Source: an uncultured Bacteroides sp.
Lineage (GTDB): Bacteria; Bacteroidota; Bacteroidia; Bacteroidales; Bacteroidaceae
DNA length: 64,000 nucleotides
Reading direction: 5' to 3'
NCBI GenBank assembly: GCA_949296415.1
Contig: CASFQC010000007.1
Coordinates: 1 to 64,000, forward strand
Below the pieces are notes generated by a model. That model had not been told where the DNA came from. It saw nothing but the letters and a program-made list of their open reading frames with translations, and made no database searches. Below are positions 1 through 8,162 of the stretch, in pieces. Every line of letters begins with the position of its first letter. Within the stretch, counting starts at the first letter, position 1. A program made the position numbers and the translations under genes.

Positions 1-596
1 CCTATGCCTGCCCTTACACGGCTCAGCGTTTCGGGGGTCATGAGCAGATAGGAGGCTATGTGTTGCAGCGGGGCGCGTCTTATCACCTCTGGCTGGTTCT
101 GAAGCAACCGTTCGTAGCGTTCGCGTGCGGTTTCGAACCGCCAGGAGTCGGCTTTCGTTTGCGACACGATGAGCGAATATTCCAGTATTTTCCGGTAGAA
201 CATGTTCAGCTCCCATGAGATTTCCGTGACCCGCATCAGTTGTTGGTAGGGCAGGAGATAAACCACACCGTTTTCCAGAGCCTCTATGATGAGTTTGGTG
301 GGTTCCTGTCTCAACATGCTTTCCAGGCACATCACTACGCAGCCTTCGTAGGAGAAGTGTTCGGTCACATCTTTTTTGTTCTTATAATAAAACTGCCTCA
401 GCATGCCCTTGCCCACAATGATGATGTCCTTGCATATCTCTCCTTCCTTGAGCAGCAATTCACCCTTGCTCATTTCCTTTCGGATGAGCAGTGCGCATAG
501 CTCCTTCTTTCCGGCCAGTGACATGCCGGGATAGCGTGAGTTTGCGGTTAAGTCAACCGTGGCTTTTAAGAGTTCGTCCATAAGGTATTTTTCCAT
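1..596 (-). CDS. Crp/Fnr-family transcriptional regulator (C-terminus cut by window edge)
   Basis: The complement reads open from ATG at 594-596 to the window edge, giving about 198 residues. The N-terminal two thirds resembles a cyclic-nucleotide-binding beta-barrel (segment GELLLKEGEICKDIIIVGKG, then a second strand set ending near residue 120). The last visible part is an arginine/leucine-rich helix followed by a helix-turn-helix-like stretch (PLQHIASYLLMTPETLSRVR), as in Crp/Fnr proteins. No cysteine cluster for an Fe-S centre is visible at the N-terminus. A second in-frame ATG lies at 579-581. A TAnnTTTG promoter box ends only 11 nt before the first ATG, so the downstream start is possible. 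The gene is divergent from nadE. The ligand and regulon are unknown. Confidence 0.85.
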   Translation of the reverse strand, partial: MEKYLMDELLKATVDLTANSRYPGMSLAGKKELCALLIRKEMSKGELLLKEGEICKDIIIVGKGMLRQFYYKNKKDVTEHFSYEGCVVMCLESMLRQEPTKLIIEALENGVVYLLPYQQLMRVTEISWELNMFYRKILEYSLIVSQTKADSWRFETARERYERLLQNQPEVIRRAPLQHIASYLLMTPETLSRVRAGI

Positions 597-607
597 TTCT
601 TGATATG

Positions 608-615
608 CAAAGATA
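608..615 (-). promoter_or_regulatory. -7 promoter box of the Crp-like gene
   Basis: TATCTTTG on the minus strand matches the Bacteroidetes TAnnTTTG -7 element. It ends 11 nt before the first ATG, which implies a very short leader. Confidence 0.6.
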
Positions 616-740
616 CGCATTCCCTGCTACAATATTGTTGCGGGGTGTGGAGAAAAAACGCCTGGCTGCAGGTACTCTATTGTCAGTATACTGTGTATCA
701 GGTGCTTGTGTCTTTGTGGGAAAGCCGTCGGATGTACCCC

Positions 741-846
741 CAGCTGCGGACGGACTCACAGCTTCCTGCGGACGGACTCACACTGCGCTGTGTGTGGGTC
801 GGCACCGTACTGTGTACGGATTCACACCGTGCGGCCCGTATATGGA
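741..846. repeat. 22-bp-period degenerate tandem array, family 1, copy A
   Basis: Units start at 741 (18 nt, 4 nt short), 759, 781, 803 and 825; each of the last four is 22 nt. They follow a shared pattern: CAGCTTCCTG or CACCGnnCTG, then YGnAYGG, then RTYC. The array sits in the 397-nt divergent gap between the Crp-like gene and nadE. Apart from promoters, I see nothing else in that gap. Confidence 0.75.
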
Positions 847-955
847 CGCTGAAAGCAGTTTCTCTGGGGGGATTTGAATACTTTTGGAGAGGGGCGGACA
901 GGCTCCACCAGTCGAAAAACTGTTCATGCAGGAGGTGTAAACCGAAACAAATACG

Positions 956-963
956 TATTTTTG
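956..963 (+). promoter_or_regulatory. -7 promoter box of nadE
   Basis: TATTTTTG matches TAnnTTTG and lies 30 nt before the nadE ATG. A clear -33 element is not visible. Confidence 0.65.
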
Positions 964-993
964 CACCATATCAAGAACATCTAACTTTCAAGT

Positions 994-2919
994 ATGAACT
1001 ACGGATACGTAAAAGTTGCCGCCGCCGTTCCGCGTGTGAGGGTGGCCGACTGTAAATTCAATGTTTCTCAGATAGAGAAGGAAATCATCATCGCCGAGGG
1101 CAAGGGCGTGCAGATTATCGTGTTTCCCGAACTGAGTGTCACCGGATACAGCTGTGGCGACCTGTTCGGCCAGCAGCTGCTTGTGGAAGAGGCCGAGATG
1201 GGGCTGATGCAAGTGCTGAACAATACGCGGCAACTGGACATCGTGTCCATAGTGGGTATGCCTGTGGCGTTGGGTGGAGCGTTGCTTAATGTGGCCGTTG
1301 TATTCCAGAAAGGCAAGGTGCTGGGAGTGGTGCCTAAGACTTTTCTGCCCAACTATAAGGAGTTTTACGAAAAGCGTTGGTTCACTTCAGGCTTTGCCGT
1401 GTCGGCCACTACGCTGAGGATGTGCGGACAAGTGGTGCCTCTGGGCAGGAATCTGCTATTTGAGACAGCCGACACTACCTTCGGCATAGAACTGTGCGAG
1501 GATCTTTGGGCTCCGGTGCCTCCCAGTTCCACACTGGCCATGCAGGGGGCGGAAATCATCTTCAACTTATCTGCCGACACCGAGGCCATAGGCAAGCATG
1601 CCTATCTGCGTTCCCTCATCAGCCAGCAGTCGGCACGTTGCATAGCGGGCTATGTATTCAGTTCGAGCGGATTCGGGGAGTCGGCCACCGATGTGGTGTT
1701 TGCCGGCAACGGGCTGATATATGAGAACGGGCATCTGCTGGCCGAAAGCCGGCGCTTTTCCTTTGAAGAGCAGGTTGTCATATCGGAAATAGATGTGGAG
1801 AGCCTGCGTGCCGAACGGCGTACCAACACTACGTTCTCTACCGGCCGGGCCTTTTCCCGGGAGACCGAGCCTCAGCGTGTGACGGCCGAATATGTGAAGG
1901 GAAAAGAACTGAACCTTACACGCACCTACAATCCTTATCCTTTTGTGCCCCAAGGAATTGCGCTGGATGAACGGTGCGAGGAGGTATTCTCCATACAAGT
2001 GGCCGGATTGGCCCGCCGCCTTACGCACACGCAGGCCAAGAGTGCGGTGGTGGGTATATCAGGCGGACTGGACTCTACCCTGGCTTTGCTGGTGTGCGTG
2101 CGCACTTTCGACAAGCTGGGATGGCCGCGCAAAGGGATAATAGGTGTCACCATGCCGGGGTTCGGCACAACCGACCGTACGCACGACAATGCCGTGGCGC
2201 TGATGGACTCCTTGGGCGTGACGGCGCGCGAGGTAAGCATAAGAGAGGCATGTGTGCAGCATTTCAAGGACATACGGCACGATATGCAGGTGCATGATGT
2301 GGTATATGAGAATGCCCAGGCCCGCGAACGTACCCAGATACTTATGGACATAGCTAACCAGACCGGCGGTCTGGTCATAGGCACCGGCGACCTGTCGGAG
2401 CTGGCTTTGGGCTGGGCCACCTATAATGGAGACCACATGTCCATGTATGGCGTGAATGCCGGAGTGCCCAAAACGTTGGTGAAGTATCTGGTGTCGTGGG
2501 TGGCTTTGCACGACGTGGATGAAAGTTCGAAGGCTACTCTTCTTGACATCGTGGACACTCCCATCAGTCCCGAGCTGATACCCGCCGACAAGGATGGCAA
2601 CATCAGTCAGGTGACCGAAGACCTCGTGGGGCCTTACGAACTGCATGACTTTTTCCTGTTCTATTTTGTGCGTTGCGGTTTCCGTCCTTCGAAAATTTAT
2701 TTTCTGGCCATGCGTGCCTTTAAAGGCAAGTACGACGACGTAACGGTAAAAAAATGGCTGGGTACTTTCTTCCGCCGCTTCTTCAACCAGCAGTTCAAAC
2801 GTTCCTGTCTGCCCGACGGTCCCAAGGTGGGAAGCATTTCGCTCAGTCCGCGTGGCGACTGGCGTATGCCTAGCGACGCTTCATCGGAAGCCTGGTTGCG
2901 CGAGATAGAAGGACTTTGA
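994..2919 (+). CDS. nadE: NAD+ synthetase, glutamine-hydrolysing
   Basis: This cytoplasmic enzyme makes NAD+ from deamido-NAD+, ATP and glutamine, the last step of NAD biosynthesis. The 641-residue length is that of the long two-domain form. Residues 1-300 are a nitrilase-type glutaminase with the Glu-Lys-Cys triad visible: E46 in FPELS, K115 in VVPKTF and C168 in ELCEDLW. The C-terminal half is the ATP-pyrophosphatase synthetase domain, with the P-loop SGGLDS at about 356-361 and the conserved GTGDLSELALGW segment. The ATG at 994 is preceded by a TAnnTTTG box, and no earlier start is plausible. The gene appears to be transcribed alone; no classical terminator is seen, and a fragment of a dispersed repeat begins just past its stop. 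Confidence 0.97.
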   Translation: MNYGYVKVAAAVPRVRVADCKFNVSQIEKEIIIAEGKGVQIIVFPELSVTGYSCGDLFGQQLLVEEAEMGLMQVLNNTRQLDIVSIVGMPVALGGALLNVAVVFQKGKVLGVVPKTFLPNYKEFYEKRWFTSGFAVSATTLRMCGQVVPLGRNLLFETADTTFGIELCEDLWAPVPPSSTLAMQGAEIIFNLSADTEAIGKHAYLRSLISQQSARCIAGYVFSSSGFGESATDVVFAGNGLIYENGHLLAESRRFSFEEQVVISEIDVESLRAERRTNTTFSTGRAFSRETEPQRVTAEYVKGKELNLTRTYNPYPFVPQGIALDERCEEVFSIQVAGLARRLTHTQAKSAVVGISGGLDSTLALLVCVRTFDKLGWPRKGIIGVTMPGFGTTDRTHDNAVALMDSLGVTAREVSIREACVQHFKDIRHDMQVHDVVYENAQARERTQILMDIANQTGGLVIGTGDLSELALGWATYNGDHMSMYGVNAGVPKTLVKYLVSWVALHDVDESSKATLLDIVDTPISPELIPADKDGNISQVTEDLVGPYELHDFFLFYFVRCGFRPSKIYFLAMRAFKGKYDDVTVKKWLGTFFRRFFNQQFKRSCLPDGPKVGSISLSPRGDWRMPSDASSEAWLREIEGL

Positions 2920-2937
2920 ATATCCGGAAAGTCTTGT

Positions 2938-2998
2938 GGAAAATATTCTTGGAAAAACATTTCAAAACAGAGCTGGGCAGAATTGAACAGGCTCTAAA
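2938..2998 (-). repeat. Truncated copy of a dispersed palindromic element (M4)
   Basis: Read on the minus strand this begins AGAGCCTGTTCAATTCTG and later carries TGTTTTTCCAAGAATATTTT. The same two blocks, in the same order and spacing, occur at 10,517-10,581. Only one arm is present here, starting about 20 nt past the nadE stop, so this looks like half of a MITE-like element. Confidence 0.55.
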
Positions 2999-3003
2999 AG
3001 TGT

Positions 3004-3216
3004 ATGAAAACATTGTTTTTTGTGATGGCAATGTGCTGTTCCCTCCAGCCGTTGAATATGGCTGAAGGGACAAAACCTGTACCTCGCCGTGCCGAAGGCA
3101 CAGGTATCGGGTTTAGCACTATCCGTGAATGGGTCAAAACATTGAACGGCATATGGCACGTTGAATATGATGGGAAATGGCGGGAATTCAGAATGAAAGT
3201 GCCGCTTCCCGTCTGA
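3004..3216 (+). CDS. Doubtful small ORF (70 residues)
   Basis: An open frame starts with a hydrophobic stretch (MKTLFFVMAMCCSLQPL) and ends at 3216. It has no recognisable domain. It lies in the 400-nt gap between nadE and the broken response regulator, so it could be the decayed remnant of a partner gene or simply chance. The remainder of the gap, 3217-3320, shows a possible weak -7 box (TTTCTTTG near 3285) and nothing else. Confidence 0.2.
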   Translation: MKTLFFVMAMCCSLQPLNMAEGTKPVPRRAEGTGIGFSTIREWVKTLNGIWHVEYDGKWREFRMKVPLPV

Positions 3217-3320
3217 CAGGAAACGGTGAAAACACCTTTTAAAATCACTGTTTTTGGTGATGTCGCGTATTTTAAAAACTCTTTTCTTTGCAACATGATT
3301 CTTAACGCAAGAAAATGCTG

Positions 3321-4033
3321 ATGGAAGAACGGAAAGACATACGCATGTTGTTGATAGACGAGCACGAATTAGTACTTCAAGGGCTGAAGCATATCATAGA
3401 GAATTCCTTGCCGGAAGTGAAGAGCATCTGTACGGCATCTTCCGGCCGTGAAGCCCTTACTCTCATCTCTTCCCAAAACTTCCATCTGTATGTACTGGAT
3501 TTGGAATTGCCGGATATGTCTGGACTTGATCTCATTACAGTCATTCGCGATAAATCTTTCCCTGCACGTATTATAGCCAATACTATGCACGAAGAGGTGT
3601 GGTGCATCAAAGAATTGATGGAGCGAGGGATGGATGGCATCTTGTTCAAATCTGTCTATTCGGGAGAAATGCTGGATGTCATTCGCTGTGTGTTGCGCGG
3701 AGAATCCTATTATTGTGAACAGGCACGGCGGGTACAGGCCGCCATGTCAAATAGCGAGGAACAGCGTCGCGAAGGCTTGCTCCCCGTGAACTGGATGTAT
3801 TGAAACTCCTTTCCGACGGAAAGACAACACAAGAGATAGCGGCTGAAATGTGTCTTTCTACCAACACGGTAGACACCCACCACCGTCGTCTGCTGGAGAA
3901 ACTGGATGCCCGCAATGTAGTCGATCTGTTGATGATAGCCACAGCTCACGGCATTATTCCGTTGCGTAAGGTCAATTCTTGGCGGGGCGATATTTATCCC
4001 GCTCGTGCCGCAAAGTCCGGACGAAAGAAGTAA
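3321..4033 (+). pseudogene. LuxR/NarL-type response regulator, frameshifted
   Basis: Residues encoded from 3321 form a receiver domain (ILLIDEH-like start read as MLLIDEHELVL, phosphoacceptor in VLDLELPDMSG). The frame then closes at 3803 after EGLLPVNWMY. The missing C-terminal half continues in another frame: PRELDVLKLLSDGKTTQEIA, then the helix-turn-helix MCLSTNTVDTHHRRLLEKLD, ending at 4033. Adding one base near 3780 restores the canonical LTPRE linker between the two domains, so a single-base deletion explains the break. No sensor kinase is adjacent. It could be a real pseudogene or a sequencing error; the receiver alone could still be made. The next gene is a surface lipoprotein, with no overlap. 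Confidence 0.75.
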
Positions 4034-4156
4034 GCGCTTCTCCGGACTGTAGTAATAGGAAAGCTTTGGAAAACAATATCCGTCTAGTTACCGTAAGACC
4101 GGTATGCCTTGTAAATGTTGATATGATATATGCGTCATTTATGTATAACTAAAAAA

Positions 4157-6238
4157 ATGAATACTATGTTCAAGTGTTGGTTATTTTTATTCCCGTTCAT
4201 GGCTTTTGCGGCTTTTGGCGGTTGTTCGGAAGATCCGGACGAGGTTCTGGACAATGGTAATGACCCTTCTGTAAACGAACCAGACGGTGATACCACTCTG
4301 GATGGGGAGGAAGCTTTTGCCCGTTTTGATGTGGCACAGTTTGAGGTGTCAGCTCGGGTTGATGTGCCACAGGATGTGACACTCCATACGAATCTTGCAG
4401 ACCCGCAAATCAGTATCCGGACGGATGCCGTTGAGCCGTTTGTCCATGTGGCGTATGTCACTCCGCCTGATGTGGAAAACGATTGGCTATGTACAGTGGG
4501 ACTTGAGGTTGACCCTAATAATGTGTCCTATGACAGCGAGGGTCGTCCACAGGCATCGGCGCGTAGTGCCACGCTGGCTGTTGACGCAGGCGGCCGCACG
4601 CTTGCCACGATGCAGGTGCTGCAGGAAGCTCCTCCGTTCTGCCAGCTCCAAGGGGATGTGCAGTCTACGTTCAGCTCCTTGTCCTACACTTTTGTGGCTA
4701 ATAAGGCCATGACACACGTGCGCTACCTGCTGTCCGACCGCAAACTTTCTGACAGTGATGCTGCCGATAACCTTTACGACCCGTTCCTGTGCGAGGAACT
4801 GTGGTTGGACGAGGGACAAGAAACCTTTACTCTTACCTTTGACGGCCTGTTGCCTTCAACGACTTATTACCTGTACGTCCGCCCCATGGACCAGTATGGC
4901 AATTCGGCAGAGCTTAATTTCTACTTTATGCTGCCCGGTACCACTGCCGCGCCTGCCGATGACCAGGACCTTGTGCTGCATGTCAGCGCAAATCCGGCAA
5001 ACGGATTCACGGTATATTTGCCGTTCTGGAATATCTATACCGATGGCATCATCGATTGGGGCGATGGCACTGTGGAAGAATGGCATAACAGTGGCAGTGA
5101 CCTTATTTGCCATAAGTATGACGTGTCACAGGCCACCACTTACGATGTCCGCTTCAAGGGAACCCTGACCCACCTCGAGTTGAATTCGCCTGCCGCTCCT
5201 GTCTCCGCCCGCGAGAATACGCTGTTGGCCATTGTGCAGTGGGGGTATACCGGACTGGAGGACATAGACCTGAGTGGTTTTACCAGCCTCACTTCCGTGG
5301 CTACGGATACGCAGGGCGCTTTCCGCAAAATGAAGAATTTCGGCGTAGAACCCTATGGCGGCAGTTTTACCGATACGGGGATTACGGAGATTCCCGAGGG
5401 CTTCTTTGACTATGCTACTGAGGTCACCAGCTTTGACTATACATTCGGCGGCTGTACCCGCCTTGCGTCGTTGCCTGCCGGGTTGTTCAAGAATTGCAAG
5501 AAGGTGAAGAGTTTCCAGCGTACCTTCCTTAACTGCACCTCGCTGGCCGTACTGCCTGCCGACCTTTTTGACTGCTGTCCGGATGTCACAACTTTCCAGA
5601 CTACTTTCTCTGGTTGTACCGGACTGACGGAAATACCTTCTGGATTGTTTGACGCTTGTCACAAGGTAACGTCATTCGAAGGAACCTTTGGCGGTTGCAC
5701 TGGATTGGTTTCTATACCCTCCGGACTTTTTGCCCGAAACACTGCCGTGAGCTATGTGGGCATGGCGTCTTACCGTGATGCTGGGGGTGGTTATCGGGGT
5801 GGTTTGGGCGTGTTTGAAGGCTGCACTTCGTTGGCTGCTGTCCCAGATGACCTCTTTGCATCGTTTACCAACCTGTCAGATGCGTCGTATGCCTTCTACG
5901 GCTGTAAGTCGCTCACCGCTTTGCCGTCGGGATTGTTTGCTTCGGCCACAAAACTGGAGTTCCTGGAGAACGCTTTCCAAAACTGCACCGGATTGGTTTC
6001 ACTGCCTGTACAGCTCTTTGACAACAACCGCCAGCTGCGGGTCATTGGCGAACTCTTCAGCGGCTGTTCCAACTTGAAAGGTGAGTCGCCTTATACTCTT
6101 GTAGACGGAGTGAAGGTGCACCTGTACGAACGTGAGAAGTACAATACGCAGTTTGTTGCGCCGGATGATTATACGTGGTGCTTCCGTTACTGTACGGGAT
6201 TGGATGATTATGACTCCATGTCCGAACGTTGGAAGTGA
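4157..6238 (+). CDS. Surface lipoprotein with BspA-like (DUF285-type) repeats
   Basis: About 693 residues. The N-terminus is a lipoprotein signal peptide (MNTMFKCWLFLFPFMAF then FGGC, acylated Cys, acidic SEDPDE tail that often marks surface export in Bacteroides). An Ig-like region follows, then a fibronectin-III-like stretch, then a domain with IDWGDGTVEEW, typical of DUF285/BspA proteins. The last third holds at least seven repeats of about 24 residues with the pattern FxxCTxLxxLPxxLFxxCxxVxxF, a leucine-rich repeat variant. A role in adhesion or binding is inferred from the family; the ligand is unknown. The ATG at 4157 is preferred over 4130 because it places the signal peptide correctly. 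Confidence 0.85.
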   Translation: MNTMFKCWLFLFPFMAFAAFGGCSEDPDEVLDNGNDPSVNEPDGDTTLDGEEAFARFDVAQFEVSARVDVPQDVTLHTNLADPQISIRTDAVEPFVHVAYVTPPDVENDWLCTVGLEVDPNNVSYDSEGRPQASARSATLAVDAGGRTLATMQVLQEAPPFCQLQGDVQSTFSSLSYTFVANKAMTHVRYLLSDRKLSDSDAADNLYDPFLCEELWLDEGQETFTLTFDGLLPSTTYYLYVRPMDQYGNSAELNFYFMLPGTTAAPADDQDLVLHVSANPANGFTVYLPFWNIYTDGIIDWGDGTVEEWHNSGSDLICHKYDVSQATTYDVRFKGTLTHLELNSPAAPVSARENTLLAIVQWGYTGLEDIDLSGFTSLTSVATDTQGAFRKMKNFGVEPYGGSFTDTGITEIPEGFFDYATEVTSFDYTFGGCTRLASLPAGLFKNCKKVKSFQRTFLNCTSLAVLPADLFDCCPDVTTFQTTFSGCTGLTEIPSGLFDACHKVTSFEGTFGGCTGLVSIPSGLFARNTAVSYVGMASYRDAGGGYRGGLGVFEGCTSLAAVPDDLFASFTNLSDASYAFYGCKSLTALPSGLFASATKLEFLENAFQNCTGLVSLPVQLFDNNRQLRVIGELFSGCSNLKGESPYTLVDGVKVHLYEREKYNTQFVAPDDYTWCFRYCTGLDDYDSMSERWK

Positions 6239-6280
6239 GGATATAGAAGGATTCTATACAGTGAAGGGAAGAAAGATTAC

Positions 6281-6520
6281 AGCCGTTGGCTTTTCCGCCT
6301 TGTTGTGCGGGAATTTCCCGCCACCGGCTGCTTATACTATCCCGGTGATGTGGTGAAAACCGGCAGTCCTTGCATCCTGACGGTTCGCCCGTTGGCCTTG
6401 AACTGTCACATGTATGGCCTTTACCGGTTTTGCCAAGATTATTTTTCTTACCGGGAAAGGCTATATGGCAATATACCAGCGTTTTGATGTCCCTCGGCTG
6501 GGCAAGCCTGCGTGTGTCAT
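6281..6520 (+). pseudogene. Possible decayed C-terminal fragment of a Bacteroides surface protein
   Basis: No intact gene lies between 6239 and 6602. One frame (6305-6487) reads FPATGCLYYPGDVVKTGSPC and then a Tyr-rich stretch. This resembles the FPASGY...G...YWSS...FSVRC end found in many Bacteroides fimbrillin-like or repeat surface proteins. The continuation appears to shift frame. It has no start or upstream part, so if real it is a remnant. The call is weak. Confidence 0.25.
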
Positions 6521-6536
6521 GGACAGGGGGAAAACA

Positions 6537-6578
6537 AAAGCAGGAGGAAAACAGTTACTGTTTTCCTCCTGCTTTTTT
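6537..6578. terminator. Bidirectional intrinsic terminator
   Basis: A near-perfect hairpin (AAAGCAGGAGGAAAACAG and its complement around a short loop) has A- and T-runs on both sides. It can serve the lipoprotein gene on the plus strand and the oxidoreductase operon on the minus strand. Confidence 0.85.
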
Positions 6579-6602
6579 ACAGGTTCCTGTTATTTTCTGT
6601 TC

Positions 6603-7145
6603 TTAAACTTCGCGTATCAGGTCCATGCCCCGACGGATGGCTTCCTCGTTCATGGGTATGAGGTGGTGGTGACGTTCGGGCAACGTTTTGCGCAATCCCT
6701 TTATTACATTGTCAAGCGTTACGATGGGTTTTATTTTGAGCAGTCCCCCCAGCACAATCATGTTGAAGGCTTTGATGTTGTTCATCTCGTTTGCTGCATC
6801 CATGGCATCGATGCGGAAGACGCGTATGTCCTTACGTGTGGGCGGATTGATGATGCCGTATCCGTCGTATATCAGCACACCGTTAGTCTTTACCTTGTTT
6901 TCGAACTTTTCCAATGAGGGCTGGTTCAGTATGATGGCAGTGTCATATCGGCTCAGTATGGGCGAGGATATTTTCTCATCGCTGACTATGACCGTGACGT
7001 TTGCCGTACCTCCGCGCTGTTCCGGTCCGTAAGCGGGCATCCATGTCACTTCCTTGCCTTCCATCAGTCCAGAGTAGGCCAGTATCTTGCCCATGGAGAG
7101 CACTCCCTGCCCTCCGAATCCGGCTATAATGATTTCTTCTTTCAT
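6603..7145 (-). CDS. 2-oxoacid:ferredoxin oxidoreductase, gamma subunit
   Basis: 180 residues of the pyruvate/ketoisovalerate oxidoreductase gamma domain, starting with the typical IIAGFGGQGVLSMGKILAYS glycine-rich segment. With the alpha and beta subunits and a ferredoxin subunit it oxidatively decarboxylates a 2-oxoacid to the acyl-CoA and passes electrons to ferredoxin; the reverse reaction can carboxylate acyl-CoA. It is the last gene of the operon on the minus strand, 26 nt after the beta subunit, and ends at a strong hairpin terminator. The substrate cannot be read from this subunit. Confidence 0.92.
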   Translation of the reverse strand: MKEEIIIAGFGGQGVLSMGKILAYSGLMEGKEVTWMPAYGPEQRGGTANVTVIVSDEKISSPILSRYDTAIILNQPSLEKFENKVKTNGVLIYDGYGIINPPTRKDIRVFRIDAMDAANEMNNIKAFNMIVLGGLLKIKPIVTLDNVIKGLRKTLPERHHHLIPMNEEAIRRGMDLIREV

Positions 7146-7171
7146 CTTTCTTGCTTTGTTTTAAAGAGGTT

Positions 7172-7933
7172 TTATTTGTCTTTCAAGTCGCCCAGCGGAT
7201 AGAACGGGAACATGTTCTCTTCCATCCATTTGTTAGCTTTCTCGGGCGACATCTTCCATCCCGAATTACAGGTCGAGACAATCTCTACCAGGTTACTTCC
7301 CTTTCCTGCCATGGAGTTCTCAAAAGCCTTGCGTATGGCTTTCTTTGCCTTTCTTATGGCGGGCACGGTTTCCACACTTTGCCGTGTGACGTAGCATGTG
7401 CCTTCCAGCTGGGCGGCTATGTCGGCCATTTTCAGCGGATATCCATGTATATGCACATCGCGGCCATAGGGGCAGGTTGATGTTTTTTGCCCAACCAGTG
7501 TGGTGGGTGCCATTTGTCCTCCGGTCATGCCATAGATGGCATTGTTTATGAATATGATGGTGATGTTTTCTCCACGGTTCAGCGCGTGTATGGTTTCGGC
7601 TGTGCCTATGCAGGCCAGGTCTCCGTCTCCCTGATAGGTGAACACCAGCCTGTCGGGCCACAGCCTCTTGATGGCGGTAGCCAGTGCGGGTGCACGTCCG
7701 TGAGCCGCTTCCTGCCAGTCTATGTCTATGTAATTGTAGATAAATACCGCGCATCCCACAGGCGATATGCCTATGGCCTTCTCTTCCATACCCATTTCTT
7801 CGATTACTTCGGCAATGAGCTTGTGCACTACTCCGTGGCTGCATCCCGGACAGTAGTGCATGTGGTTGTCGTTCATCAGGTTTGGCTTGTGGTAAACCAG
7901 ATTCTCGGGTTTTATGATTTCTTCTCTTGTCAT
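7172..7933 (-). CDS. 2-oxoacid:ferredoxin oxidoreductase, beta (thiamine-diphosphate) subunit
   Basis: 253 residues. It contains CPGCSHGVVHKLI near residue 28 and the thiamine diphosphate/Mg site YQGDGDLACIGTAE then NNAIYGMTGGQMAPTT. It forms the catalytic pair with the VorB-type alpha subunit encoded upstream in the same operon. The beta subunit carries the cofactor that attacks the 2-oxoacid carbonyl. It is separated from the alpha gene by a small membrane-protein gene, an arrangement that would be unusual for a soluble complex outside this group. The ATG at 7933 gives the usual family length. Confidence 0.93.
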   Translation of the reverse strand: MTREEIIKPENLVYHKPNLMNDNHMHYCPGCSHGVVHKLIAEVIEEMGMEEKAIGISPVGCAVFIYNYIDIDWQEAAHGRAPALATAIKRLWPDRLVFTYQGDGDLACIGTAETIHALNRGENITIIFINNAIYGMTGGQMAPTTLVGQKTSTCPYGRDVHIHGYPLKMADIAAQLEGTCYVTRQSVETVPAIRKAKKAIRKAFENSMAGKGSNLVEIVSTCNSGWKMSPEKANKWMEENMFPFYPLGDLKDK

Positions 7934-7945
7934 ATCTGCTTCTCC

Positions 7946-8122
7946 TTATTTTCTTTTTGTGAAACGGATGAAAATCTCTACAATCTTCACCACAATGGCT
8001 GTTCCGCATACGTAAAAGAACGGACGTACATCGGTGCTTTCCCTGAAATATAGGGCTATGGCGGCCAGTGTCAGTACAATGAAGGCTATGTTCAGTACGT
8101 TTCTTATTTTATCTGCATCCAT
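7946..8122 (-). CDS. Small membrane protein inside the oxidoreductase operon
   Basis: 58 residues starting MDADKIRNVLNIAFIV. Two hydrophobic segments (about residues 8-24 and 33-50) are separated by a short charged loop (YFRESTDVRP), and the end is basic (RFTKRK), so it is probably an inner-membrane hairpin. It lies between the alpha and beta subunit genes with short gaps (12 and 40 nt) and so is co-transcribed. I do not recognise a named family. A longer frame reaching 8191 exists, but its extra residues lack hydrophobic character and the downstream ATG is better placed. It could tether the complex to the membrane or to an electron-transfer partner; that is only inference. Confidence 0.7.
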   Translation of the reverse strand: MDADKIRNVLNIAFIVLTLAAIALYFRESTDVRPFFYVCGTAIVVKIVEIFIRFTKRK

Positions 8123-8162
8123 GTGTTGTTCTTGTTTTTGTTCTGTTACCTGCTTGGCGGGC

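Noticed and set aside
600..1055. Plus-strand frames of 151 and 90 codons upstream of nadE
   Set aside because: They run through the 22-bp repeat array and the nadE promoter and look non-coding.
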